From Mogibacterium diversum (GTDB taxonomy: Bacteria > Bacillota > Clostridia > Peptostreptococcales > Anaerovoracaceae), in NCBI RefSeq assembly GCF_002998925.1, contig NZ_CP027228.1:1240001-1304000 (forward strand): a stretch of 64,000 nucleotides of DNA. The letters are read 5' to 3'. Below are positions 1-8,270 of this stretch, piece after piece. Each line of letters starts with the position of its first letter. Positions within the stretch are counted from its first letter, which is position 1. The notes beneath the pieces were generated by a model that saw nothing but the letters and a program-made list of their open reading frames with translations, was not told the origin of the DNA and did not search any database. The position numbers were made by a program, and so were the translations under genes.

Positions 1-2
1 CA

Positions 3-188
3 TGCTCACTGTTCGGGCTACCTGCGGACATTTCAATGCAGGTTGTTGGTGTTGGATTTATCTGCGGAGTAATTCAGGACTCTTGCGAGACTGCACTGAA
101 CTCATCTACAGATGTTCTGCTAACGGCGACAGCTGAGCTTCATGAGTACAGAAAAAGAGGCGAAAAGAAGATTCTCAATATTAAGTAA
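3..188 (+). CDS. Dicarboxylate/amino acid:cation symporter (DAACS), C-terminal end only
   Basis: The frame is open from the left edge to a TAA at 186-188 and gives 61 residues. The segment GVGFICGVIQDSCETALN followed by SSTDVLLTATAE matches the last transmembrane segment and tail of sodium/proton-coupled dicarboxylate or glutamate symporters (GltP/DctA family), where a conserved Asn-rich stretch helps bind substrate and sodium. The tail ends in a basic cytoplasmic stretch. Only the C-terminus is visible, so the substrate cannot be assigned. A bidirectional hairpin terminator lies about 185 bases downstream. Confidence 0.65.
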   Translation, partial: CSLFGLPADISMQVVGVGFICGVIQDSCETALNSSTDVLLTATAELHEYRKRGEKKILNIK

Positions 189-373
189 TTTTGATTGATT
201 CAAGCCTATATCTAATTGAGACACGAATTATGAATGATTATCTTCACTTACTTATTGAGCATCTGACATGGCTCTTTCAGTATTCAGTATGACATTCATT
301 TCGATATGCTCGATGGATTATATCTATATATTCATATATAGACGAAAAGCTTGAGGTAGCTACAACCAGAAGC

Positions 374-403
374 AAAAAGCTTGGGTGATACCCCAAGCTT
401 TTT
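374..403. terminator. Bidirectional Rho-independent terminator
   Basis: A 12-bp stem (374-385 with 392-403) around a 6-nt loop ends in a T-run on the plus strand and, because the stem starts with five A, also in a T-run on the minus strand. It sits between the plus-strand symporter end and the convergent minus-strand pgeF. The rest of 189-484 is A/T-rich and shows no gene. Confidence 0.85.
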
Positions 404-484
404 TATTTCTGTGCCGCAAGGCACTTCTGTTCTATTTGTTTTTACATCAATCGGTTTTGCAATGTTACCAACATATCAGACATT

Positions 485-1252
485 CTACTTAAGCATCAGC
501 ACCGCCATCTGTCCGCCTCGTTTGAGTCCATCTCTTCTGTGAGAGAAGTACTTTTTTCTCTCGGCAAACGTGCATCTACCGTCAATCTCTATCTGTGATT
601 CGGGAATGCCAGTACTCATAAGAACAGCCTTATTGACTATCGGCAGTGAGACATAGAACTTGCCTCGTTCTGGATTATACGTATATGCTCCAGGAATATC
701 CTTTACACTCATATTCGAAATCGCTGATATTACATCTTCACCGCACTCGAAGTTTTTCATTGAAATGCACGGACCAATTGCAGCGTATAACTCAGCAGGA
801 TTTGAATCGAACTCTTCCTTCATCTTTTCCACTGTACGTCTTGCAATTTCGAGAGTTGTTCCTCTCCATCCCGCATGACTAAGTCCTATAGCCTCGTTAA
901 CAGGATCATAGATATAGATTGGCGCACAGTCCGCATGCGACGTAATTAGTGCGACACCCTTAGAATTTGTCACCATCCCATCTACACCTGCCCGCCTTGG
1001 CTTATACAGTCCTTCACCGCAGTTCTCTTCATCTACGCGGATTACCTCGCTACTATGCGTCTGGTGAAGCATGACGAGCTGCCGCGTGTCAATCCCAAGC
1101 GAACCGCACCATAGCTTGTAATTTTCGAGGATATTTGCAAGGGCATCATCTGTCGTCAGACTCAGATTCATCGAGTCATAACACCCCGTGCTCACCCCGC
1201 CATTTCGAGTGCTATAGTCACATACTAACTTGTCCTTAAATTGTTCGAACAT
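485..1252 (-). CDS. pgeF: Purine nucleoside phosphorylase / polyphenol oxidase family (YfiH/PgeF, laccase domain)
   Basis: The 255-aa protein has the full length of the YfiH/LACC1 family. The metal-site motifs are visible: LHQTHSS near residues 62-68, SHADCAPIYIYDP near 105-117 and LSHAGWRGT near 124-132, giving the His/Cys/His zinc ligands (about H66, C109, H126). Family members are multicopper-oxidase look-alikes now regarded as purine nucleoside phosphorylases/adenosine deaminases in the cytoplasm, and some also edit peptidoglycan precursors. The gene lies 12 bases behind the ptb-like gene on the same strand and probably shares its transcript. The AAGG ribosome site is weak. Confidence 0.85.
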   Translation of the reverse strand: MFEQFKDKLVCDYSTRNGGVSTGCYDSMNLSLTTDDALANILENYKLWCGSLGIDTRQLVMLHQTHSSEVIRVDEENCGEGLYKPRRAGVDGMVTNSKGVALITSHADCAPIYIYDPVNEAIGLSHAGWRGTTLEIARRTVEKMKEEFDSNPAELYAAIGPCISMKNFECGEDVISAISNMSVKDIPGAYTYNPERGKFYVSLPIVNKAVLMSTGIPESQIEIDGRCTFAERKKYFSHRRDGLKRGGQMAVLMLK

Positions 1253-1264
1253 CTAATAGAAACC

Positions 1265-2167
1265 TTACTTTGATGCTGCAGCTGCGAATACGATTGAATA
1301 GAACTTCTCGTCAGCACCGGAACCACGTGAAGTGAGTACGATTGGAGCCTTTGCACCAACGACAAGACCTGTCATTCTACCGCCGCCCTGGATTACCCAA
1401 GACTTTCCGATGAAGTTTCCTGCAGCCATATCTGGAACGAGTAGAACGTCCGCATCACCTGCTACTGGGCTCTCGAACCCCTTGAAATCAGCTATTTCCT
1501 TGCTTAGTGCGATGTCGTAAGAGATTGGTCCCTCTATTACGCAGTCCTTTATTTCGCCCTTCTCGTTCATTTCCTTAAGAGCTGCTGCGTCTACTGACTC
1601 AGGCGCTTTCTCGTTAAGCTTTTCAGCTGCACAAAGTGCTGCAACCTTAGGGTTCTCATATCCCATGTTGTTAAGAGCTCCAACTGCATTCTCAACAATC
1701 TGAGCCTTCTGTTCTAGTGTTGGGTGAAGGAGCATTCCTCCGTCTGTCAGAACCACTAGCTTGTGGTAGTTAGGAACTTCGAATAGTCCTACGTGAGACA
1801 TTACCTTGCCCATGTTGAGACCAGTTTCTTTATTTACAACCTGCTTGAGAAGATCAGATGTCTGCATCTTACCCTTCATAAGGAAGTCGCCCTTGCCTTC
1901 GTTGATAAGTCTTACAGCAATCTTAGCGATTTCAACGTCGTCATCTGCATTGTAGATTGTTGCATCTTCTAGAGCTAGACCATGTTCTTTAATAATCTCT
2001 CTAATCATATCCTCCTTACCAACGAGAACTGCCTCAACGATGCCTTCCTTAACTGCCTCATTTACAGCCTCTAGAGAGTGCTCGTCGTGAGCGCAAGCTA
2101 GGACAATTCTCTTCTTGACAGGATTACTTCTAACCATTTCTGCCATTTCTGCAAAATTCCTTAACAT
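1265..2167 (-). CDS. ptb: Phosphate butyryltransferase-type phosphate acyltransferase
   Basis: The 300-aa protein belongs to the PTA/PTB family and has the usual length of clostridial phosphate butyryltransferase (about 300). It starts with AAGGAGGTAATGT before the ATG. Conserved stretches include KGKMQTSDLLKQVV near the middle and GADEKFYSIVFAAA at the C-terminus. The enzyme swaps CoA for phosphate on an acyl-CoA, and the acyl-phosphate then feeds ATP formation through an acyl kinase. iorBA lies just upstream on the same strand, so arylacetyl-CoA or branched acyl-CoA made by IorAB is a plausible substrate (inference). No butyrate kinase gene is in the window. Chain-length specificity cannot be read from sequence, and phosphate acetyltransferase is the alternative. 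Confidence 0.8.
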   Translation of the reverse strand: MLRNFAEMAEMVRSNPVKKRIVLACAHDEHSLEAVNEAVKEGIVEAVLVGKEDMIREIIKEHGLALEDATIYNADDDVEIAKIAVRLINEGKGDFLMKGKMQTSDLLKQVVNKETGLNMGKVMSHVGLFEVPNYHKLVVLTDGGMLLHPTLEQKAQIVENAVGALNNMGYENPKVAALCAAEKLNEKAPESVDAAALKEMNEKGEIKDCVIEGPISYDIALSKEIADFKGFESPVAGDADVLLVPDMAAGNFIGKSWVIQGGGRMTGLVVGAKAPIVLTSRGSGADEKFYSIVFAAAASK

Positions 2168-2322
2168 ACATTACCTCCTTAAATAACATAACAATTACTT
2201 TGTATGTCTGCCGTGGACTAGTTATTTCCTTAAGCTCCTATATTATAGCATAAAGGCAGCTTATTACATTAGTTATATATACCATTACCGCTATAATTCA
2301 TGAGCTTTTTAACAGATTTAGT

Positions 2323-2350
2323 AAAAAAGGAGAAGGTCTCCCCTCTCCTT
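2323..2350 (-). terminator. Rho-independent terminator after iorBA
   Basis: The arms 2327-2333 and 2344-2350 form a 7-bp stem that, read on the minus strand, is followed by a run of six T (plus-strand A at 2323-2328). It closes the iorA-iorB transcript, and ptb starts about 155 bases further on. Confidence 0.7.
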
Positions 2351-2414
2351 AATCATCTTATTAAACATCCATCAAAGCAGCTAATCAATATTTGAACGAT
2401 TAGCGGTGGATGCA

Positions 2415-2990
2415 TTATAGATCGTATCCTGCCTTGAATGCCTTCTTGTTGAGCTCAACGAACTTAGGCTTTACGTTCTTCTCAATCTGAACATCCCAAT
2501 CTACATCGTCTAGAGAGCCTATAGCCTTAACGAGCGCTCCGAGGAGTACTACGTTCATAGCCTTAGCATTTCCAAGGTCTGTAGCGATTTCTCCAGCCTT
2601 AACAGCAGTTACCTGGCACTTTGACTTTAGATCCTCGATGATATCATCTGGATACTCTGCCTTACCTAGGTTTACTGGAGCAGGGTTGATTTTGAAGTCG
2701 TTAACTACCATCTTGCCGCCTACCTTGAGGTACTCGAGCCATCTTAGGGCTTCCATTCTCTCAAATGCTACGATTACGTCTGCAGAACCCTTTCCTACGA
2801 TTGGGGAAAGAACTTCTTTACCGTATCTTACCTGAGTGCTTACACTTCCGCCACGCTGTGACATACCGTGAATCTCACTCATCTTAACATCGTAACCAGC
2901 TTCCATTAGGCCGCTCGTAAGAATCTTACTTGCAAGGATTGTTCCCTGTCCACCTACTCCTACGAGGAGAATATTCTTAACATCACTCAT
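2415..2990 (-). CDS. iorB: Indolepyruvate ferredoxin oxidoreductase, beta subunit
   Basis: The 191-aa protein is the gamma-type subunit of the 2-oxoacid:ferredoxin oxidoreductase superfamily, with LLVGVGGQGT at residues 8-17 and the SEIHGMSQRGGSV stretch typical of IorB. With IorA it oxidatively decarboxylates aryl pyruvates from Trp, Phe and Tyr transamination to aryl-CoA, reducing ferredoxin in the cytoplasm. Its ATG overlaps the iorA stop codon by one base (TAATG), which indicates translational coupling. The assignment is strong because subunit order and sizes match known iorAB pairs. Confidence 0.92.
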   Translation of the reverse strand: MSDVKNILLVGVGGQGTILASKILTSGLMEAGYDVKMSEIHGMSQRGGSVSTQVRYGKEVLSPIVGKGSADVIVAFERMEALRWLEYLKVGGKMVVNDFKINPAPVNLGKAEYPDDIIEDLKSKCQVTAVKAGEIATDLGNAKAMNVVLLGALVKAIGSLDDVDWDVQIEKNVKPKFVELNKKAFKAGYDL

Positions 2991-4768
2991 TATCTCTGCA
3001 CCTCCTCAATAGCATCAAATGGGCATACCTGCTTGCAGACTGTACAGCCTACGCAGCTATTAACATCGATAACAACATCATCCTTTGAAGACATGAGAGC
3101 TGGGCAACCTGTTCTTACGCAAGCCTTACAGTTTCTGCACTTATCCTGAATGATGTGGCACTGAGTCTGGTGTAGTCCCTTGAACTCGTCAAGATCCTGC
3201 TGGCTGAACTTCTTGAGTACGCATGGCCATCTTGTAATGATAACTGTTGGCTCTTCGCTAGCGATGCAAGCGTCGAGGACCTTATCAACTTCGTCAAGGT
3301 GTAGAGGATTTACTGTGTAAATGTTCTCTTCCTTGATTCCTACTGCCTTAACTAGAGCTGGAATATCAACCTCTGGTGCTGGCTTACCCATGAGTGTAAA
3401 TCCTGTTCCAGGGTTCTCCTGGTGACCAGTCATACCAGTGATTCTGTTGTCGAGGATAACGCTGATGCTATCACTCTGGTTGTATACAGCATCCATCAAA
3501 CTTGTGATACCGCTGTGGAAGAATGTGGAGTCTCCAAGTACACCTACTGCCTTAGTCTTTGCACCTGCAACCTTGTAAGCCTGTGCAGCACCGTGAGCCA
3601 TAGATAGGGAAGCTCCCATACAAATAGCTGTATCAAGTGCGCTAAGAGGAGCGTTTGCTCCGAGTGTATAGCAACCGATGTCTCCGTTGATCATGAGACC
3701 CTTCTTCTTCTTGATTGCCTGGAAGAATCCTCTGTGAGGACATCCTGCACATAGCGTTGGAGGACGTACAACAGACTGTAGGTCTGACTCATAAGACTCT
3801 GGCTTAACTCCTGTGAGCGCCTCTCTTACGATATCTGTGTTGAGCTCATCGAACTTTGGAATCTGCTGATTTCCAATGCACTCAATTCCGTGAATCTCGA
3901 GGAACTCCTGTAGATATGGGTCCATCTCTTCGATTACATATACCTTATCTACCTTGCTGCAGAAATCCTTGATTAGGTCTGTAGGTAGAGGGAATGTCAT
4001 TCCTAGCTTGAGGTATGAAGCATCCTCGCCAAATGTTTCCTTAGCATACTGATAAGAAATACCAGATGTAACAACACCGATCTTAGTCGAATGCCATTCA
4101 GGCTGGTTGATCTCTATTTCATTTGCATAAGCTTCCATGTTAGCTAGCTTAGTCTCGAGATTAACTCTCATCTTCTTAGCATTAGCTGGTGCGGAAACGT
4201 ACTTTTCAATCTGCTTCTTGTAAGGAACGTACTCGTGCTCTTCTCTATCGCCGAGTTCTACGATTCCCTTTGAGTGACAGACTCTAGTTGTTACATGGAA
4301 AAGAACTGGAGCATCGAATCTCTCGGAAAGACCGAATGCCATCTTCATGTAATCCTTACACTCCTGAGAGTTGGAAGGTTCTAGCATGAGCAGTCTTGCT
4401 GCCTTTGCGTAGTTTCTGTTGTCCTGCTCATTCTGTGAGCTGTGCTGACCTGGGTCGTCAGCGGATACGATAACAAATCCACCTGTAACTCCAGTATATG
4501 CGATTGTGAAGATAGGGTCTGCTGCAACGTTAACACCTACGTGCTTCATAGCGCAGAACGATCTAACACCTGCAATTGATGCACCGATAGCAGCTTCTGC
4601 AGCTACCTTCTCGTTAGGAGCCCACTCTGAGTACACATCATCCTTGTACTGAGGCATGTTCTCGAGGATCTCGGTGCTTGGAGTACCGGGATAAGCCGAA
4701 GCAAACTGGCAGCCACCTTCATATGCGCCGCGAGCAATAGCTTCGTTGCCCGACATAATTACTTTCAT
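2990..4768 (-). CDS. iorA: Indolepyruvate ferredoxin oxidoreductase, alpha subunit
   Basis: The 592-aa protein has the IorA layout: an N-terminal pyrimidine-binding/transketolase-like domain, a central thiamine-diphosphate region with GDIGCYTLGANAPLSALD and GDSTFFHSGITSLMDA, and a C-terminal ferredoxin-like tail with two 4Fe-4S motifs, KCRNCKACVRTGCP and SCVGCTVCKQVCPF. It catalyses CoA-dependent oxidation of indolepyruvate, phenylpyruvate or hydroxyphenylpyruvate with ferredoxin as acceptor. An AAGGAGGTAAGTAG ribosome site precedes the ATG, and a consensus promoter lies at 4821-4849. The pair probably serves amino acid fermentation together with the downstream phosphate acyltransferase. Confidence 0.95.
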   Translation of the reverse strand: MKVIMSGNEAIARGAYEGGCQFASAYPGTPSTEILENMPQYKDDVYSEWAPNEKVAAEAAIGASIAGVRSFCAMKHVGVNVAADPIFTIAYTGVTGGFVIVSADDPGQHSSQNEQDNRNYAKAARLLMLEPSNSQECKDYMKMAFGLSERFDAPVLFHVTTRVCHSKGIVELGDREEHEYVPYKKQIEKYVSAPANAKKMRVNLETKLANMEAYANEIEINQPEWHSTKIGVVTSGISYQYAKETFGEDASYLKLGMTFPLPTDLIKDFCSKVDKVYVIEEMDPYLQEFLEIHGIECIGNQQIPKFDELNTDIVREALTGVKPESYESDLQSVVRPPTLCAGCPHRGFFQAIKKKKGLMINGDIGCYTLGANAPLSALDTAICMGASLSMAHGAAQAYKVAGAKTKAVGVLGDSTFFHSGITSLMDAVYNQSDSISVILDNRITGMTGHQENPGTGFTLMGKPAPEVDIPALVKAVGIKEENIYTVNPLHLDEVDKVLDACIASEEPTVIITRWPCVLKKFSQQDLDEFKGLHQTQCHIIQDKCRNCKACVRTGCPALMSSKDDVVIDVNSCVGCTVCKQVCPFDAIEEVQR

Positions 4769-4820
4769 CTACTTACCTCCTTAAGTTTAACCGCATTAAA
4801 CTTGTCATAAATATAATTGA

Positions 4821-4849
4821 ATTATACAAATGAATATATTGCTCGTCAA
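4821..4849 (-). promoter_or_regulatory. Sigma-A type promoter of iorAB
   Basis: Read on the minus strand, TTGACG and TATAAT are separated by 17 bases, about 50 bases upstream of the iorA start. The upstream flank 4855-4900 holds a tandem TTTTTGCTA-type A/T-rich repeat whose role is unknown. Confidence 0.75.
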
Positions 4850-5021
4850 ACAATGTCTTTTTGCTATTTTTTTGCTATTTTGTAGCTTTTTGACAAAATT
4901 ATATGTGGTCATACTACAATTTTTGTTTGTTTAGCCTTTATTTATGCGACTATGATTATATTTTTGTAAGAATTTTACATTTTAGCTGAAAATAATTTAG
5001 CGGATAATATCCGTTTACAAA

Positions 5022-5738
5022 TTATACAGTTTGATATGCTATGCACTGTTCTCTTTCCATAAAAAAATGTATTCCTCGTGATGAATCCTTCCACCGATCT
5101 GGCTCGAATCCGTTAGCTGGCTCTACCCATTTTCCTCGTTCATAATAGAAATCTGGATCGACTGTGGACTGAGCCCAGTCGTAGCTGATAGTCTCATCTA
5201 TGCTCTTAATTGATAGCACCTTGGCCTTGTCGCATCTGCAGGTTTCCCGCGTAGCCGAGACTCGCCGTGCCTCTCTTGGAACTAGGAGCTGAACTACTCT
5301 GAGCTCAGAGCAGCATTTCCATGCTATAAATGCACCTTCCTCCGGAGGCACCATCCTGTACCATTTGGTATTTTCGTCTACGATTATGCCATCGAGATTG
5401 GCGCCCTCGAGGACTGCGGCATATAGATTCGCTCCGCTTAGGTCGCTGTCCGAGAGGTCGATATCGCGGAAGATGGCTTCGGTCATATCGGAACCTACGA
5501 ACCTGCATCCGTGCATCGGGCACTCTCGAAAGAGTGTGCCCGATATGCTGGATCCGCTGAAGTCTGCACCTCTAAGGTTGCAGTTCTCAAAGCTGCAGAG
5601 CTTAAACGTGATATTTGTCATGTCAAATCCTTCGAGATATGTATCCTTGATGATACTCTCTTCTACTAGGAGCCTCTCAGATTTATCTCTATCTGTTATT
5701 AAATTTATAAACTCATCTGATGTGAATGCTTTATTCAT
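5022..5738 (-). CDS. Pentapeptide-repeat protein with C-terminal DUF5758-like domain
   Basis: The 238-aa protein has about ten consecutive A(D/N)LXX-like pentapeptides between residues 38 and 115 (for example NLRGADF, DLSDSDLSGANLYAA, VLEGANLDG), predicting a right-handed quadrilateral beta-helix. Residues 125-235 match the domain often called DUF5758, with GAFIAWKCC, ARRVSAT, CRCDKAKVL and a terminal DRWKDSSRGIHFF motif. That domain occurs in bacterial and phage proteins of unknown biochemical role. No signal peptide is present, so it should be cytoplasmic. It stands alone on the minus strand, divergent from the lysine-riboswitch transporter. Function remains unknown. Confidence 0.75.
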   Translation of the reverse strand: MNKAFTSDEFINLITDRDKSERLLVEESIIKDTYLEGFDMTNITFKLCSFENCNLRGADFSGSSISGTLFRECPMHGCRFVGSDMTEAIFRDIDLSDSDLSGANLYAAVLEGANLDGIIVDENTKWYRMVPPEEGAFIAWKCCSELRVVQLLVPREARRVSATRETCRCDKAKVLSIKSIDETISYDWAQSTVDPDFYYERGKWVEPANGFEPDRWKDSSRGIHFFMEREQCIAYQTV

Positions 5739-6110
5739 TAACCTTCTTCTCCTCAGTTTCTTGTTATATTTCTAGTTCTTACCATGCATTTCTATGCCTT
5801 TTTTTATCAAAGTTGGCAGATTAACACTCCTCTACACATGTATCATGCCAATTGCCCACTTATGTATCACACATACATTAAAACATTTAAAAATGCAGGA
5901 GAATATTGATATTACAGAAATCATGAAGCTACCCTCTAACTGAATTATATCACTTATCACTGTGTTTTAAACTGCCGAAGGGGTCTGAAGGGGTGTACTG
6001 TAGAAATGTGCACAATAATACGAAATACAAAATCATAAAACTTATATGTTTATTCTCCCTGCTATTGTTGTGTGATTTCACAAAGAAAGTTAATATTTTT
6101 GGATTTTTCC

Positions 6111-6140
6111 TTGACTTTAAACCAAAGTTAGTATTAAGAT
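6111..6140 (+). promoter_or_regulatory. Promoter of the lysine-riboswitch transcript
   Basis: TTGACT at 6111-6116 and TAAGAT at 6135-6140 are separated by 18 bases. Transcription would start near 6147, about 20 bases before the riboswitch P1 strand. Confidence 0.6.
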
Positions 6141-6162
6141 ATAAACAGCTTTTGAATAAGAC

Positions 6163-6310
6163 TGACTCGATAGAGGTCGCGGAGCTCAAGAGTACCTGAC
6201 AGCTACAGCGTGGGAAGCTGCTGCTAGGGAAAGGGAAATCCGCCGAAGGGAATATCACCCCAATGATATTTTCTGGGCCGGTGCAGAATATGCGCCGAAC
6301 TGTCACATCG
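6163..6310 (+). ncRNA. Lysine riboswitch (L box)
   Basis: The region reads through the conserved L-box blocks in order: GATAGAGGTCGCGGAGCTC, AAGAGTACC, GGGAAA, CCGCCGAAGGG, AATATCACCCCAATGATATT (the P4 hairpin), TTCTGGGCCGGTGCA and finally AACTGTCACATCG. These correspond to the loop E/kink-turn side, the GCCGAAG junction strand, P4, the CTGGGC strand and the TGTCA closing strand of lysC-type leaders. The aptamer sits just after a promoter and about 120 bases before the transporter start. Lysine binding is expected to lower expression of the downstream gene. Confidence 0.85.
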
Positions 6311-6373
6311 TAAAATGTGGAGCGCTATCAATGGTATATAGCTAATGTGTATTTTGCATTGCTTACGTACGAA

Positions 6374-6410
6374 CCATGGATACGTTTCAGACGTTATTCA
6401 TGGCTATTTT
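6374..6410 (+). terminator. Probable terminator/expression platform of the L box
   Basis: CCATGGATACGT and ACGTTATTCATGG (6374-6403) form an approximately 12-bp stem with one bulge and a 5-nt TTCAG loop, followed by CTATTTTATTT. This A/U-rich hairpin precedes the GGAGG of the transporter and is the best candidate for the riboswitch-controlled terminator. The U-tract is interrupted, so the call is moderate. Confidence 0.5.
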
Positions 6411-6430
6411 ATTTATACGGAGGTTTTAAA

Positions 6431-8083
6431 ATGATACGCATTAACAAAAGCAGAATTATGTACGTGTTCGGGCTTACCGCACTCTTCATAGCGGCTGTGC
6501 CGATTGTAGCAATGGCTGCTGACAGTAAGCCAGCAATGTATGCAACGATATGGGCTGTTCTACCGCCTATCGTCGCTATCGGACTAGCACTCATAACAAA
6601 AGAAGTATACAGCTCGCTGTTCATCGGAATTCTTGCAGGTGGACTTGTATATTCTGGAATGAATTTCCCTAAATTCATGAATCATGTGATGATAGATGGA
6701 TTCGTTTCATCACTGTCTTCAGCGGGAAATGTAGGGATCCTAGTATTCCTAGTTATACTCGGTATGCTCGTAGCTATGATGAATCTATCCGGCGGTTCCG
6801 CTGCTTTCGGAAATTGGGCAGCTCAGAGGATAAAAACTCGCCGTGGCGCACAGTACTCGACCGTTACTCTAGGAATTCTCATTTTCGTAGACGACTACTT
6901 CAACTGTCTAACTGTTGGTAGTGTTATGAAGCCACTCACTGACAAATACAACATATCGAGAGCTAAGCTCGCATATTTAATAGATGCAACTGCAGCGCCA
7001 GTCTGCATTTTAGCTCCTATTTCATCTTGGGCTGCAGCTGTAAGCGGTTTTGTAGAGGGAAAAAATGGTCTAAGCATATTTATTCAGGCTATCCCTTACA
7101 ACTTCTACGCACTTCTCACCATCGCCATGATGTTCATGATTATAACTATGAACTTCGACTATGGAAAAATGGCAGCTTATGAGAAAAATGCCGTAGAAAA
7201 CGGCGACCTATTTACAGTGCAAGATACTGCAGCATTGAAGAATGACAGTGCTGCCGAGACAGTACATAAAGGAATAGTGATGGATTTGATGTTCCCAGTA
7301 ATAATTCTCATCATCTCTTGCATCACTGGCATGCTATATACTGGAGGATTCTGGAGGGGCAAATCATTTGTAACTGCATTTGCAGGTTGTGATGCATCCA
7401 CGTCTCTAGTGCTCGGAAGTGTTGTTTCACTTGTTATTACAGTTGTCTACTACATGATTAGAAGAGTCGTTCCTTTCTCGGAGCTTATGGAATGTGTTCC
7501 AGAGGGATTCAAATCCATGGTTTCACCAATTCTCGTTCTGACAATGGCATGGACTCTAAAAACTATGACCGATTCTCTAGGTCTAGCGCAATTCGTTGCC
7601 AATATGATGGATAAGATTCCTGGCGGATTAATCATGATAATACCTGCGATGTTCTTCCTCGTATCTTGTGCTCTAGGTTTTGCGTCTGGCACGTCGTGGG
7701 GAACATTCGGAATACTCATCCCTATAGCACTTGCAGTAACTGCGAATAGACCTGATATGATGATTGTGCTCATATCTTCCTGCATGGCTGGTGGAGTTTG
7801 TGGTGACCACTGCTCGCCAATCTCCGATACGACTATCATGTCATCTGCAGGTGCAGCTGTTAGACACCTCAGCCACGTTGAGACTCAGCTACCTTATGCT
7901 ATGACCGTTCTTGCTGTATCGGCTGTATGTTATGTAATTGCTGGCATCATGGAATCGCCATGGGTTGCACTCGCGGTAGGTCTCGTACTACTATATGTGG
8001 TTCTGCGCTTCTTCAAGAGAAGAGAGGGTTCGTATGTAGTTGACGAAGCTCAGGCTATTGAGACTGCAACTGCCCGAGGTTAA
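6431..8083 (+). CDS. NhaC-family sodium/proton antiporter-like transporter, probable lysine transporter
   Basis: The start is placed at the ATG at 6431 because GGAGG lies 7 bases upstream; the reading frame open further upstream runs through the riboswitch platform and is not coding. The 550-aa protein has about 12 hydrophobic segments and NhaC features: FVDDYFNCLTVGSVMKP near residues 155-171, ASGTSWGTFGILIP near 415-430 and GGVCGDHCSPISDTT near 455-470. NhaC members exchange cations or amino acids across the membrane. Because transcription is controlled by an L box, the likely substrate is lysine, as in other L-box-linked NhaC proteins; the direct sequence evidence supports only the family. 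Confidence 0.85.
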   Translation: MIRINKSRIMYVFGLTALFIAAVPIVAMAADSKPAMYATIWAVLPPIVAIGLALITKEVYSSLFIGILAGGLVYSGMNFPKFMNHVMIDGFVSSLSSAGNVGILVFLVILGMLVAMMNLSGGSAAFGNWAAQRIKTRRGAQYSTVTLGILIFVDDYFNCLTVGSVMKPLTDKYNISRAKLAYLIDATAAPVCILAPISSWAAAVSGFVEGKNGLSIFIQAIPYNFYALLTIAMMFMIITMNFDYGKMAAYEKNAVENGDLFTVQDTAALKNDSAAETVHKGIVMDLMFPVIILIISCITGMLYTGGFWRGKSFVTAFAGCDASTSLVLGSVVSLVITVVYYMIRRVVPFSELMECVPEGFKSMVSPILVLTMAWTLKTMTDSLGLAQFVANMMDKIPGGLIMIIPAMFFLVSCALGFASGTSWGTFGILIPIALAVTANRPDMMIVLISSCMAGGVCGDHCSPISDTTIMSSAGAAVRHLSHVETQLPYAMTVLAVSAVCYVIAGIMESPWVALAVGLVLLYVVLRFFKRREGSYVVDEAQAIETATARG

Positions 8084-8149
8084 GAATTGTACTATCGATG
8101 GATCTTTGAAAAATATTATCTTTAATTTAACTTTGCTGAAAAAGACTAA

Positions 8150-8185
8150 AAAGGGAGCTATCACTGCTATGTGATAGCTCCCTTT
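8150..8185. terminator. Bidirectional Rho-independent terminator
   Basis: A perfect 15-bp stem (8150-8164 with 8171-8185) around a 6-nt loop is flanked by T-rich sequence on both strands. It separates the convergent NhaC-type gene and the PBP gene. Confidence 0.9.
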
Positions 8186-8270
8186 CTTCATTTATCGATC
8201 AGAGATGCATAAACGGGATTATATGCATTGTAGCTATAAAATACATCATCTGATCTGCACCATCAGCATC

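Noticed and set aside
5950..6306. Minus-strand frame of 118 codons and a plus-strand frame over the NhaC leader
   Set aside because: Both overlap the lysine riboswitch and its promoter, lack ribosome sites and show no domain.
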